Shown piece by piece: positions 17,319 to 25,201 of a stretch of 64,000 nt of DNA; position 1 is the first letter of the stretch; every line of letters begins with the position of its first letter. Made by a program: the position numbers and the translations under genes. The stretch is from Sinomonas sp. P10A9. GTDB taxonomy: Bacteria > Actinomycetota > Actinomycetes > Actinomycetales > Micrococcaceae. The notes under the pieces were generated by a model. The model was not told the DNA's origin. It saw nothing but the letters and a program-made list of their open reading frames with translations, and made no database searches. The DNA is taken from the NCBI RefSeq assembly GCF_041022165.1, contig NZ_CP163302.1, forward strand, positions 1,488,001-1,552,000, in the 5' to 3' direction.

Positions 17319-17930
17319 TCAGGGCATGGCGAAGCCGGCCCTGAGGTGGGTGATCGCTTCGCGGAGGAGGGTGCGGAGTCTGGCGAGGGACGACGGCGAG
17401 AGGTCGCCGGAGCGCTCGGCGAGCCAGACCTCGAGTGCGGATTTCCCGCACGCGACGACGCTTGCGGACAGGGCCGCGACGTACAGGTCGCCGAGCGCGG
17501 GTTCACGGGCGCGGATGGCAGCTGCGATCTTCTCGCCGCATTCGTCGAACGCCTGGAGCTGGTAGCGGGTCACCGGGTCGTGGCCCACGGCCAGGAGGAA
17601 GGACTGGGCCATGGGCGCGATGAGGTCGTTGTCCGCGAGGCCGGTGAGCACGTGCAGGGCCGAGTCGAGGAGTGCCTCGTCCGCCGGGCGGCTCGTCAGC
17701 TTGCCGAGCGCCGTGTCGAGGAAGCCGAAGGTGGGCGCGGCAATGGCCTCTTCGACGCTGCTGAAGTAGTTGAAGAAGGTGCGACGGGAGACGCCAGCCG
17801 CGTCGGCGAGTTCCTCGACCGTGAACCCGCCGAGCCCGCGCGCGGTTGCGAGCGAGAGCCCGGCTCCGATGATCGACTCCCGGGTAGCGGCCTTGTTCTG
17901 CTCACGGCGGGACGGGGTTTCTGTGGTCAC
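17319..17930 (-). CDS. TetR family regulator of the MMPL exporter
   Basis: A 203-residue regulator. The DNA-binding helix-turn-helix is FTVEELADAAGVSRRTFFNYF (residues about 35-55), the classic TetR form. The ligand domain is helical. The GTG start at 17930 was chosen because the frame is open only a few codons further. The MMPL gene follows 82 bases downstream, and a palindrome (GTGCAA-CT-TTGCAC) sits 14 bases before the start, so autorepression of a regulator-exporter operon is likely. Confidence 0.85.
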   Translation of the reverse strand: MTTETPSRREQNKAATRESIIGAGLSLATARGLGGFTVEELADAAGVSRRTFFNYFSSVEEAIAAPTFGFLDTALGKLTSRPADEALLDSALHVLTGLADNDLIAPMAQSFLLAVGHDPVTRYQLQAFDECGEKIAAAIRAREPALGDLYVAALSASVVACGKSALEVWLAERSGDLSPSSLARLRTLLREAITHLRAGFAMP

Positions 17931-17943
17931 GTATTTACACTAG

Positions 17944-17957
17944 GTGCAACTTTGCAC
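17944..17957. promoter_or_regulatory. Palindrome GTGCAA-CT-TTGCAC, candidate TetR operator
   Basis: Perfect 6-2-6 inverted repeat directly upstream of the tetR-MMPL operon, in a locally AT-richer stretch. The regulator it precedes is the obvious candidate. Confidence 0.6.
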
Positions 17958-17997
17958 TCAGGGCAAATTTTTGCGCGCGGTTTCTCTCAATCAGACA

Positions 17998-18057
17998 ACG
18001 CCGCACCCGGACCTACCGCTGTCTCCGAGGGGAATGCGGCATGCCCAGGTGCGGCGT
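17998..18057. terminator. Inverted repeat downstream of the dicarboxylate symporter gene
   Basis: Perfect 10-bp arms ACGCCGCACC (17998-18007) and its complement (18048-18057) around a 40-base loop. It may terminate the symporter transcript. The right arm extends to AGGTGCGGCGTCA, a 13-mer also found at the end of the LysR gene near 38067-38079, where the TCA is the stop codon. Confidence 0.4.
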
Positions 18058-18106
18058 CATGAGTGGCTGCTGCGCGAACGAGGTGACCCCGGTCGGGGGC
18101 GGGTGG

Positions 18107-19531
18107 TCAGTGTGAGGCAGCCAGCTCGCCGTCGTGCGCGTGTCCCTGCGCCGAATCCGAATCCGAATCCGACCCAGTGGCCGAATCGTCGTTGAACGGG
18201 TCCCCGTGGCGCGGGGCGTTGTAGAGGTCCAGATCGAGGATGCCCTGGCGCTTGGCGACGATGGCCGGAACGAGTGCCTGGCCCGCGACGTTGACGGCCG
18301 TGCGGCCCATGTCCAGGATCGGGTCGATCGCGAGCAGCAGGCCCACGCCGGCCAGCGGGAGGCCGAGGGTCGAGAGCGTGAGGGTCAGCATGACGACGGC
18401 GCCCGTGGTGCCGGCCGTCGCGGCCGAGCCGAGGACTGAGACGAGCACGATCAGGAGGTACTGGCTGAAGTCCAGCGGGATGCCGAAGAACTGGGCCACG
18501 AAGATCGCTGCGACCGCGGGGTAGACCGCCGCGCAGCCGTCCATCTTGGTGGTCGCGCCGAGGGGCACGGCGAAGGACGCGTAGCCGGAGGGGACCCCGA
18601 GGTTGCGCTCGGTGACGCGCTGTGTGAGCGGCAGCGTTCCGATCGAGGAGCGGGAGACGAAGCCGAGCTGGACCGCGGGCCAGACCCCGGTGAAGTACTG
18701 CTTGACCGAGAGCCCGTGCGACTTGACGAGGATCGGGTAGACCACGAAGAGCACGAGGACGAGCCCGGCGTAGATCGCGACGGAGAACTTGCCCAAGGCG
18801 CCGATCGTGTCCCAGCCGTAGACGGCGACCGCGTTGCCGATGAGGCCGATGGTTCCCAGAGGGGCCAGGCGGATGATCCACCACAGCACCTTCTGGATGA
18901 TCTCGAGGGCCGAGCGGTTGAAGGTCAGGAAGGGCTCCGCCTTCGCACCGATCTTGAGGGCCGCGACCCCCACGGCGATGGCGATGACGAGGATCTGCAG
19001 TACGTTGAAGCTCACGTTCGTGGTGACGGTGCCGCCGTCGGCAACCGCGGAACTAGCCGACAGGCCGAGGAAGTTCTTCGGGAACAGGCCGACGAGGAAC
19101 GCCCACCAGTCACCGGTCTTGCCGGCGTACGTGGCCTGCTGCGTGATGCCGGTGTTGGCACCCGGCTGGAAGAACACGCCGAGGCCGATGCCGATCATGA
19201 CGGCGATGAACGCGGTGATCGCGAACCACAGGAGCGTGTTCCACGTGAGCTTCGCGGCGTTGGAGACCTGGCGCAGGTTGGCGATCGAGCTGACGACTGC
19301 TGTGAAGATGAGGGGGACCACGGCGGTCTGCAGGAGGCTCACATAGCTGCTGCCGATCATGGCGAGGGTCGCGCCGAGGCCGTTCGGATGCGCCTTCGTG
19401 CTGCCGGTGTACTTGGCGAGGAGGCCGAGGGCGAGGCCGATGACGAGGGCGGCGATGATCTGTGGGCCGAATGAGGTGGCCCACTTCGGAAGTCGGCGCT
19501 CTGCGCGCTGGGTGCTGGTAGAGGTGCTCAC
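18107..19531 (-). CDS. Dicarboxylate/amino acid:cation symporter (DAACS family)
   Basis: A 474-residue relative of GltP/DctA, moving acidic amino acids or C4-dicarboxylates with Na+ or H+. The re-entrant hairpin motif SRSSIGTLP (around residue 293) and the GRTAVNVAGQ substrate-site motif (around 410) are present; the usual Asp after NVxG is Gln here, so the substrate preference may differ from glutamate. The C-terminal tail is Asp/Ser-rich and is encoded partly by a hexanucleotide repeat (CGAATC three times on the plus strand at 18152-18169). GTG start at 19531. The promoter region holds a repeated AGTGTGACG and a 16-bp palindrome. Confidence 0.87.
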   Translation of the reverse strand: MSTSTSTQRAERRLPKWATSFGPQIIAALVIGLALGLLAKYTGSTKAHPNGLGATLAMIGSSYVSLLQTAVVPLIFTAVVSSIANLRQVSNAAKLTWNTLLWFAITAFIAVMIGIGLGVFFQPGANTGITQQATYAGKTGDWWAFLVGLFPKNFLGLSASSAVADGGTVTTNVSFNVLQILVIAIAVGVAALKIGAKAEPFLTFNRSALEIIQKVLWWIIRLAPLGTIGLIGNAVAVYGWDTIGALGKFSVAIYAGLVLVLFVVYPILVKSHGLSVKQYFTGVWPAVQLGFVSRSSIGTLPLTQRVTERNLGVPSGYASFAVPLGATTKMDGCAAVYPAVAAIFVAQFFGIPLDFSQYLLIVLVSVLGSAATAGTTGAVVMLTLTLSTLGLPLAGVGLLLAIDPILDMGRTAVNVAGQALVPAIVAKRQGILDLDLYNAPRHGDPFNDDSATGSDSDSDSAQGHAHDGELAASH

Positions 19532-19580
19532 CGGGCTACCGTAGGGCGAAGACTCTTAGCACAGATAGCTTGTGTTTCGC

Positions 19581-19616
19581 AGTGTGACGTTGAGTGTGAC
19601 GGCTCGGATCCGAGCC
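19581..19616. promoter_or_regulatory. Direct repeat AGTGTGACG x2 and 16-bp palindrome upstream of the symporter gene
   Basis: AGTGTGACG occurs at 19581-19589 and 19593-19601, 12 bases apart, immediately followed by the loop-free palindrome GGCTCGGATCCGAGCC (19601-19616). Both lie 50-85 bases upstream of the GTG start. A response-regulator or activator site is possible; no family is assigned. Confidence 0.4.
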
Positions 19617-19691
19617 TTAGGCTGATAATCCGCGCCGTCACGCCACTTTTGTTACGCTATTCCGCGCTCGTCTATGGGATATGTCACCCGC

Positions 19692-21416
19692 TCAGCCCAC
19701 AAGGGCTCGCCGCAGCGTGTCCAGGCCTACGGAGCCGAGGTTCAGTGCTCGCGTGTGGAACGCCTTGACGTCGAACTCGCGGCCCTCCGCCTCGGCCTCT
19801 GCCTTGAGCTCCGCGCGGATCTGCTCCCAGAGCCGCTGGCCGATCTTGTACGACGGCGCTTGGCCAGGCCAGCCGAGGTAGCGGTGGTACTCGAAGTCGA
19901 GCTGCCCCTCGGAGATGTCGAGGTTCTGCTTCAGGAAGTCGTAGCCCTTCTCAGGCGTCCACGTCCCGGAGCCCCAGCGCTCGGGAATCTCGAGGCCGAG
20001 GTGCACGCCGATGTCGAAGACGACGCGTGCCGCTCGCATCCGCTGGCCGTCGAGCATGCCCATGCGGTCGCCCGGGTCGGAGAGGTAGCCGAGCTCGTCC
20101 ATGAGACGCTCCGCGTAGAGGGCCCAGCCCTCGCCGTGGCCGGAGACCCAGCAGATGTTCCGGCGCCAGTTGTTGAGGAGCTCGCGGCGGTAGACCGCGG
20201 TGGCGCACTGGAGGTGATGGCCGGGGACTCCTTCGTGGTAGACGGTGCTGGTCTCGGCCCATGTGGTGAACGTGTCCTCGCCCTCGGGTACGGACCACCA
20301 CATGCGGCCGGGCCGCGAGAAGTCGTCCGACGGCGCGGTGTAGTAGATGCCGCCGTCCTGGGTCGGGGCGATCATGCACTCGAGCTTGAGCATGGGCTCG
20401 GCGATCTCGAAGTGCGTGCCCGCGAGGCCCGCCACGGCCCGGTCGGACAGGCCCTGCATCCATGCCTTGAGAGCGTCGGTTCCCTTGAGCTGGCGCTCCG
20501 GGTCGGCGTTCAGGATCGCCTTGGCCTCGGCGATCGTGGCGCCGGGCTTGATCTGCTCGGCCACCGCCTCCTGCTCGGCGATGATGCGGTCCAGCTCGGC
20601 CACGCCCCACGCGTAGGTCTCCTCGAGGTCCACGGTGGCGCCGAGGAACCGGCGCGACGCGAGGATGTAGCGCTCGCGTCCCACGGCGTCCTGCTGAGGT
20701 GCCTGGGGGAGGAGCTCTTCCTCAAGGAAGTCGGCGAGCCTGAGGTAGGCGGCGGATGCTGCGGCGCAGCCGTCCGAGATGGCAGAGACGACGTCGTCGG
20801 GGAGGGGAGCGCCGCCGTCGAGCTTCGCATCCTTGGCGAGCTGCGCGAAGAAGCCGCCCTCTTCGGCGCCGTACTTGCGGCACTGGCCGATCACTGCCTG
20901 CACCTGCCGCGCTGCCGCGACCTTGCCGTCCGCGGCGGCGGAGCGCAGCGAGGCGATGTAGCCCTCGATTGCGGCCGGCACGTTGGCCGCGCGGCCGGCA
21001 ATATGGCCCCACTGCTCGGAGGTGTCGGTGGGCATGAGGTCGAAGGTCGCGCGGATGTGCTGGGCGGGGGAATCGATGTTGTTCAGCTCCGCCGCGACCC
21101 AGCCGCTCTCGTGACGCTCGACCTCGAGGCCGAGCCGCTCACGCATCGCGTCCACGGTGACCTCGTCGATCCCGTCTGTGGGAGTCGCCGACTCGAGCCC
21201 GGCGATGGTGTCCCTGGCGAGCAACAGGAGCGCGTTGAGGCCGGCGGGGGAGTAGTCCGGGTACTCGGTCTCGTGGCCCGGGTAGCCGAGCTCGGTGGCG
21301 AGGGCCGGTTCGAGTTCGAGGAGCTTCGCGGTGAACTCGTTCGCGATCCCGTCCACGGCGGTGGGCTCGCGGTGGGTCGTGCTGGTCTGAGTGTTCTCGT
21401 CAGTGTTCTGCGTCAC
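19692..21416 (-). CDS. DUF885 family protein, zinc-peptidase-like
   Basis: A 574-residue soluble protein of the DUF885 family. The central motif YHEGVPGHHLQ (near residue 395) resembles a HExxH zinc-binding site, and GHGEGWALYAERLMDELG downstream supplies a possible third ligand; distant relatives are bacterial metallopeptidases. No signal peptide or membrane segment is seen, so a cytoplasmic location is expected. Start: GTG 21416, giving an N-terminal Thr/Gln-rich segment of about 20 residues before the conserved part. The gene stands alone between the symporter and the acyl-CoA carboxylase genes. The family's physiological substrate is unknown. Confidence 0.8.
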   Translation of the reverse strand: MTQNTDENTQTSTTHREPTAVDGIANEFTAKLLELEPALATELGYPGHETEYPDYSPAGLNALLLLARDTIAGLESATPTDGIDEVTVDAMRERLGLEVERHESGWVAAELNNIDSPAQHIRATFDLMPTDTSEQWGHIAGRAANVPAAIEGYIASLRSAAADGKVAAARQVQAVIGQCRKYGAEEGGFFAQLAKDAKLDGGAPLPDDVVSAISDGCAAASAAYLRLADFLEEELLPQAPQQDAVGRERYILASRRFLGATVDLEETYAWGVAELDRIIAEQEAVAEQIKPGATIAEAKAILNADPERQLKGTDALKAWMQGLSDRAVAGLAGTHFEIAEPMLKLECMIAPTQDGGIYYTAPSDDFSRPGRMWWSVPEGEDTFTTWAETSTVYHEGVPGHHLQCATAVYRRELLNNWRRNICWVSGHGEGWALYAERLMDELGYLSDPGDRMGMLDGQRMRAARVVFDIGVHLGLEIPERWGSGTWTPEKGYDFLKQNLDISEGQLDFEYHRYLGWPGQAPSYKIGQRLWEQIRAELKAEAEAEGREFDVKAFHTRALNLGSVGLDTLRRALVG

Positions 21417-21508
21417 GTGACGAGCCTAGCGCGCAGCACCGACATCTGAAAGAACCCGTGCACATCCGTCCCGCGCAATAGCGTTGCGGAGTCATGTCTC
21501 ACCGAAGA

Positions 21509-21603
21509 GGGGTCAGCTCTCTGGGATGCGGGGTCGCGTCTCTGGAAGAGGCATTCGCCACTCGAGACGGGTGACCCCGCATCGTGGGGAGATGACCCCG
21601 CAT
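21509..21603. repeat. TGACCCCGCAT palindromic element, reversed polarity (copy B)
   Basis: Order left to right: GGGGTCA (21509-21515), GATGCGGGGTC (21525-21535), then GGTGACCCCGCATC (21570-21583) and TGACCCCGCAT (21593-21603). The outer and inner units on each side are about 9-10 bases apart and pair with each other, forming a long interrupted hairpin. Compared with copies A and C, each half points the other way. It lies between two genes of the same strand. Confidence 0.75.
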
Positions 21604-21608
21604 TGGGC

Positions 21609-21860
21609 TTACTGCCGGCCGCGGCGCTGGGCGATCATGTGCCGCGGGCGCAGCGTCGCCTGGCGGATGCGCTCGCGGCGCGTCGGCGCGGCGGCCTCCT
21701 CCTGCGCCGGTGGCGCGCCGACCGCCGCGATCACTGCGGTCAGCGCGGCGAGCTCCTCCGGCGTCGGCTGCCCCTTCGTGACGGCGAAGAGCAGCGGAGC
21801 CTCTTCGCCGGGGGGCGCCTCGGAAGCGGACGGCGCGACGGGAACCGGACCTGCGCTCAC
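21609..21860 (-). CDS. accE: Acyl-CoA carboxylase epsilon subunit
   Basis: A small 83-residue protein matching the AccE type found in actinobacterial acyl-CoA carboxylases, where it bridges alpha and beta chains and stimulates activity. The characteristic [17 protein letters not shown] segment (about residues 27-43) is preceded by an Ala/Pro-rich disordered N-terminus and followed by a basic C-terminal tail. The GTG start overlaps the accD stop as GTGA, so it is co-translated with accD. Its length and position immediately after accD fit the family well. Confidence 0.85.
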   Translation of the reverse strand: MSAGPVPVAPSASEAPPGEEAPLLFAVTKGQPTPEELAALTAVIAAVGAPPAQEEAAAPTRRERIRQATLRPRHMIAQRRGRQ

Positions 21861-23452
21861 AGCGGGATGTTCCCGTGCTTCTTGGCGGGCATCGACGCGT
21901 GCTTGTCGCGCAGAGCGCGGAGCCCGCGGAGCAGCTGGACCCGGGTCTCCGAGGGGGCGATGACGGCATCGATGTACCCGAGCTCGGCGGCCTGGTAGGG
22001 GTTGAGGAGCTCCTCCTCGTAGTCCCGGATGAGCTCGGCGCGCTTCGCATCGACGTCGCCGGCTGCTGCTCCGGGCTCCGCCGCGACCGCCGCCAGCTCG
22101 CGGCGGTACAGGATGTTCACGGCGCCCTGGGCTCCCATGACGCCGATCTGAGCGGTGGGCCACGCGAAGTTCAGATCCGCCCCGAGCTTCTTCGAGCCCA
22201 TGACGATGTACGCGCCGCCGTAAGCCTTGCGGCAGATCACGGTGAGCTTGGGGACCGTCGCCTCGGCGTAGGCATACAGGAGCTTGGCCCCGCGCCGGAT
22301 GATCCCCTGGAACTCCTGGTCCTTGCCCGGGAGGAACCCCGGGACGTCCACGAGCGTGATGATCGGGATGTTGAACGCGTCGCAGTGGCGCACAAACCGC
22401 GCGGCCTTTTCCGAGGCCGCGATGTCCAGCGTCCCGGCGAACTGGATCGGCTGGTTCGCGACGATGCCCACGGTGTGGCCCTCCATGCGCCCGTAGCCGA
22501 TCATGACGTTCGGCGCGTAGAGGGCCTGCATCTCGAGGAAGTTGCCGTCGTCGACGATCCCCGCAATCACGGCGCGCATGTCGTAGCCCTGCGTCGCTGA
22601 GTCCGGAACGAGCGCGTCGAGCGCAGCGTCGTCGTCGGTCTCCTCGAGCTCCTGGTCGGCATCCAGCACCGGCGCCTCGACCAGGTTGTTCGATGGGAGG
22701 AAGTCGAGGAGCTCGCGGACGAACTCGATGGCGTCCGACTCGTCGGAGGCGAGGTACGTCGCGGTGCCGGTCGTGGCGTTGTGCTGGCGCGCGCCGCCCA
22801 GCGTCTCCATATCCACCTCCTCGCCCGTGACGGTCTTGATGACGTCCGGACCGGTGATGAACATGTGGCTCGTCTTGTCCACCATCACGATGTAGTCGGT
22901 CAGGGCGGGGGAGTACGCCGCGCCCCCGGCGGACGGGCCCATGATGAGGGAGATCTGGGGTATGACGCCGGAGGCATGGACGTTGTTGCGGAAGATGTCC
23001 GCGAACATCGCCAGGGACGCGACGCCCTCCTGGATGCGCGCGCCGCCGCCGTCGAGGATGCCGACGACGGGGAAGCCGTTGCGGAGCGCGAACTCCTGGA
23101 CCTTGACGATCTTCTCGCCGTTGACCTGACTGAGCGAGCCGCCGTAGACGGAGAAGTCCTGGCTGTAGACGGCGACCGGGCGGCCGTCCACGGTGCCGTA
23201 GCCCGAGACCAGCCCATCCCCGAGCGGCTTCTTCTTCTCCATGCCGAACGCGGTGGATCGATGCACGGCGAGCGCGTCGAGCTCGACGAACGAGCCCTCG
23301 TCGAGGAGCATGTCGATGCGCTCGCGGGCCGTGTTCTTGCCGCGTGCGTGCTGCTTCTCGATCGCCTCCTGCCCCGAGGGTGCGAGCGACGCCGCCCGCC
23401 GGTCGCGGAAGTCCGCGATCTTGCCTGCGGTCGTGGTCAGGTCGTGGGTCAC
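21857..23452 (-). CDS. accD: Acyl-CoA (acetyl/propionyl-CoA) carboxylase beta chain, carboxyltransferase
   Basis: The carboxyltransferase half, transferring CO2 from carboxybiotin to acyl-CoA; 531 residues. N-terminal oxyanion-hole region [10 protein letters not shown] and C-terminal [10 protein letters not shown] with the usual [10 protein letters not shown] segment identify the family. The GTG at 23452 was chosen: GGAG lies five bases before it and the protein then begins [10 protein letters not shown], the usual start in related genera. In-frame GTG codons at 23458 and 23482 are alternatives. It forms an operon with accE and is divergent from birA, which attaches biotin to the alpha chain. 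A palindrome shared with the alpha gene lies about 110 bases upstream. Confidence 0.92.
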   Translation of the reverse strand: MTHDLTTTAGKIADFRDRRAASLAPSGQEAIEKQHARGKNTARERIDMLLDEGSFVELDALAVHRSTAFGMEKKKPLGDGLVSGYGTVDGRPVAVYSQDFSVYGGSLSQVNGEKIVKVQEFALRNGFPVVGILDGGGARIQEGVASLAMFADIFRNNVHASGVIPQISLIMGPSAGGAAYSPALTDYIVMVDKTSHMFITGPDVIKTVTGEEVDMETLGGARQHNATTGTATYLASDESDAIEFVRELLDFLPSNNLVEAPVLDADQELEETDDDAALDALVPDSATQGYDMRAVIAGIVDDGNFLEMQALYAPNVMIGYGRMEGHTVGIVANQPIQFAGTLDIAASEKAARFVRHCDAFNIPIITLVDVPGFLPGKDQEFQGIIRRGAKLLYAYAEATVPKLTVICRKAYGGAYIVMGSKKLGADLNFAWPTAQIGVMGAQGAVNILYRRELAAVAAEPGAAAGDVDAKRAELIRDYEEELLNPYQAAELGYIDAVIAPSETRVQLLRGLRALRDKHASMPAKKHGNIPL

Positions 23453-23559
23453 ACTCACTCCAGCTTGTCGGTCCGTGCTCACCCGTGGTGGCTTTCGTAG
23501 GTTCCGCACAATCGGCGGAGACGTCACCTCAGTCTAGTGAGGCAGGCGTGGCAGGCGTC

Positions 23560-23574
23560 TGTAGGAACCCTACA
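23560..23574. promoter_or_regulatory. Palindromic operator TGTAGG-AAC-CCTACA between accD and birA
   Basis: Perfect 6-3-6 inverted repeat, the same half-sites and spacer length as at 12165-12181. It could control accDE, birA or both. The rest of the 281-base intergenic region shows only a copy of the GCACGACGGCGCG repeat (23602-23614). Confidence 0.7.
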
Positions 23575-23600
23575 ATTTCCGCCGGTGCTCAGGGGCGCGG

Positions 23601-23616
23601 TGCACGACGGCGCGTC
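23601..23616. repeat. Short dispersed repeat TGCACGACGGCGCGTC, intergenic copy
   Basis: These 16 bases are identical to a stretch inside the GNAT gene at 61627-61642. The core GCACGACGGCGCG also occurs at 4448-4460, 38681-38693 (complement) and 40709-40721. Confidence 0.6.
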
Positions 23617-23733
23617 GCGCGCCCGCCGATGCGCCCGCCGTCGCGCCCGCAACTTCTTGTCCTTCTTCATTTCCTTCGGACCGCCGAGACGTACAGCCCT
23701 GACCCGGCCGGGCGGCATCGGTACCATGCATCC

Positions 23734-24624
23734 ATGGACGATCACGCGCAGCCAGAGCCCCGCGGCCCCCTCGACAGGACGGTTCTAGGCCCGGACCTGG
23801 TGCGAGAGGCCGGTCTGTCCCGGCTCGACGTCGTCGACGAGATCGACTCGACCAACGCCGAACTCGTGCGCCGGGCCACGACGGACCCCGCGGGCTGGGG
23901 CGACCTGTCCGTCCTCGTGGCGGAGCACCAGTCCGCAGGCCGAGGGCGCCTCCACCGTGCGTGGGACTCACCGGTGGGGGAGTCGGTTGCCGTCTCCATC
24001 GTGCTGCGGCCGCACAACCGCGACGGCCGGCCCCTGCCCACCCAGGGCTATTCGTGGTTTTCGCCCCTCGCCGCCCTCGCGCTCCGTGAGGCGCTCGCGG
24101 TGCTGGCCGGTATCGAGGCCTGCCTCAAATGGCCCAATGACGTGATCGTGCAGGGCCGGAAGATCTCCGGAATCCTCGCACAGCTTGCGCCGGGAGCGAA
24201 CGGCGCCCCGCCCGCCGTCGTCCTCGGAACGGGGATCAACGTGGCCCAGACCGAGGAGGAGCTGCCCGTGCCCACCGCGACGAGCATGCTGCTCGCGTGC
24301 GGTCGGGAGGTGCGGCGGGAGGACATCCTCACCGCGTACCTTTCCGCCTTCGCGCGGCGGTACCGGGAGTTCTGCGAGGCCGACGGCGACCCGGAAGCGC
24401 CGCTGTCGGGCGGCCGCGGTCTGTGGGGCCAGGTGGAGGACGCGACGATCACGCTCGGCAAGCGCGTGCGGGTCGAGCTGCCAGGCGGCCAAACGCTCGT
24501 GGGCCGCGCGACCGGGCTCGACAGCCACGGCGCCCTGCGTGTCGTCGAGGAGGACGGCTCGCGCCACTCGGTCGCGGCGGGGGATGTGGTCCACCTACGC
24601 CCGGCCGACGGCGGCTATGCGTAG
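23734..24624 (+). CDS. birA: Biotin-[acetyl-CoA-carboxylase] ligase
   Basis: Activates biotin to biotinyl-AMP and attaches it to the carrier Lys of the acyl-CoA carboxylase alpha chain. The 296-residue protein has the ATP/biotin loop SAGRGRLHRAW (about residues 70-80), the catalytic KWPNDVIVQGRKISGIL (near 133-149) and a C-terminal SH3-like domain. It lacks an N-terminal winged helix, so it is a monofunctional ligase and cannot itself be the repressor of the nearby operator. ATG 23734 starts the conserved part. Its last codons overlap the following PH-domain gene by 8 bases. Confidence 0.92.
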   Translation: MDDHAQPEPRGPLDRTVLGPDLVREAGLSRLDVVDEIDSTNAELVRRATTDPAGWGDLSVLVAEHQSAGRGRLHRAWDSPVGESVAVSIVLRPHNRDGRPLPTQGYSWFSPLAALALREALAVLAGIEACLKWPNDVIVQGRKISGILAQLAPGANGAPPAVVLGTGINVAQTEEELPVPTATSMLLACGREVRREDILTAYLSAFARRYREFCEADGDPEAPLSGGRGLWGQVEDATITLGKRVRVELPGGQTLVGRATGLDSHGALRVVEEDGSRHSVAAGDVVHLRPADGGYA

Positions 24625-25201
24625 GGTCCTGTCCCCTGGGGAGCAGCTCATCGTCAGGACACGGCGGCACGGAAGGATGCTCCTGCTGCCCGCCGTCGTG
24701 CTCGTCGCCGTCAGCGGCGCGGGAGCCTTCGCAGCCGGCTGGCTCTCGCGCGGCCACCTCGAGCAGGCGTTCCCCTGGCTCCCGCCCGCGTCGCGGCTGT
24801 GGTTCGAGCTCGCCCCGGCGGCCCTTGCTGTGTGGATCCTGCTTGGATACTGCCTGCGCGAGCTGTTCGTATGGCGCTCCGTGAGCTACGTGCTCACGAG
24901 CCGGCGCGTGCTCAGGCGTGAGCGGGGCCTTACCCGCCAGGACCGCGAGATGCCGCTGTCCCTCGTGCGGGATGTCAACGTCCGCCAAGGTTTCGTGCAG
25001 GGGATGTTCAGGTCCGGAACGATAATCTTGACCTCGGGCCAGTCTGCGCAGCTCACGTTCGCCGATGTCCCGGAAGCGCGGCGCTTCAGCCAGTTTGTCC
25101 TCGACGCCATCGAGGAGCTGCCCGACGACGAGTGGGGGCCGGGCAATGAGATCACTGACGTCGGCGACGAGTCGCTTCCGTGGGAACTGAGGGAGGACTG
25201 A
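24617..25201 (+). CDS. Membrane-anchored bacterial PH-domain protein
   Basis: A 194-residue protein with a short N-terminal region (SPGEQLIVRTRRH), two transmembrane helices (about residues 22-42 and 66-84), and a C-terminal bacterial PH-like domain beginning at SVSYVLTSRRVLRRERG, with the PLSLVRDVNV and GTIILTSG strands typical of the family. The acidic C-terminus is cytoplasmic. Start ATG 24617 overlaps the birA end. Stop TGA shares one base with the cyclase ATG, so the two are probably translationally coupled. Function in this family is unknown; a membrane scaffold or sensor role is inference. Confidence 0.8.
   Translation: MRRVLSPGEQLIVRTRRHGRMLLLPAVVLVAVSGAGAFAAGWLSRGHLEQAFPWLPPASRLWFELAPAALAVWILLGYCLRELFVWRSVSYVLTSRRVLRRERGLTRQDREMPLSLVRDVNVRQGFVQGMFRSGTIILTSGQSAQLTFADVPEARRFSQFVLDAIEELPDDEWGPGNEITDVGDESLPWELRED

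Noticed and set aside
15371..17344. Very long open frame (657 codons) antisense to the MMPL exporter gene
   Set aside because: Composition artefact of high-GC third positions; its translation is low-complexity Arg/Gly/Glu and matches no family, while the minus strand encodes a clear exporter.
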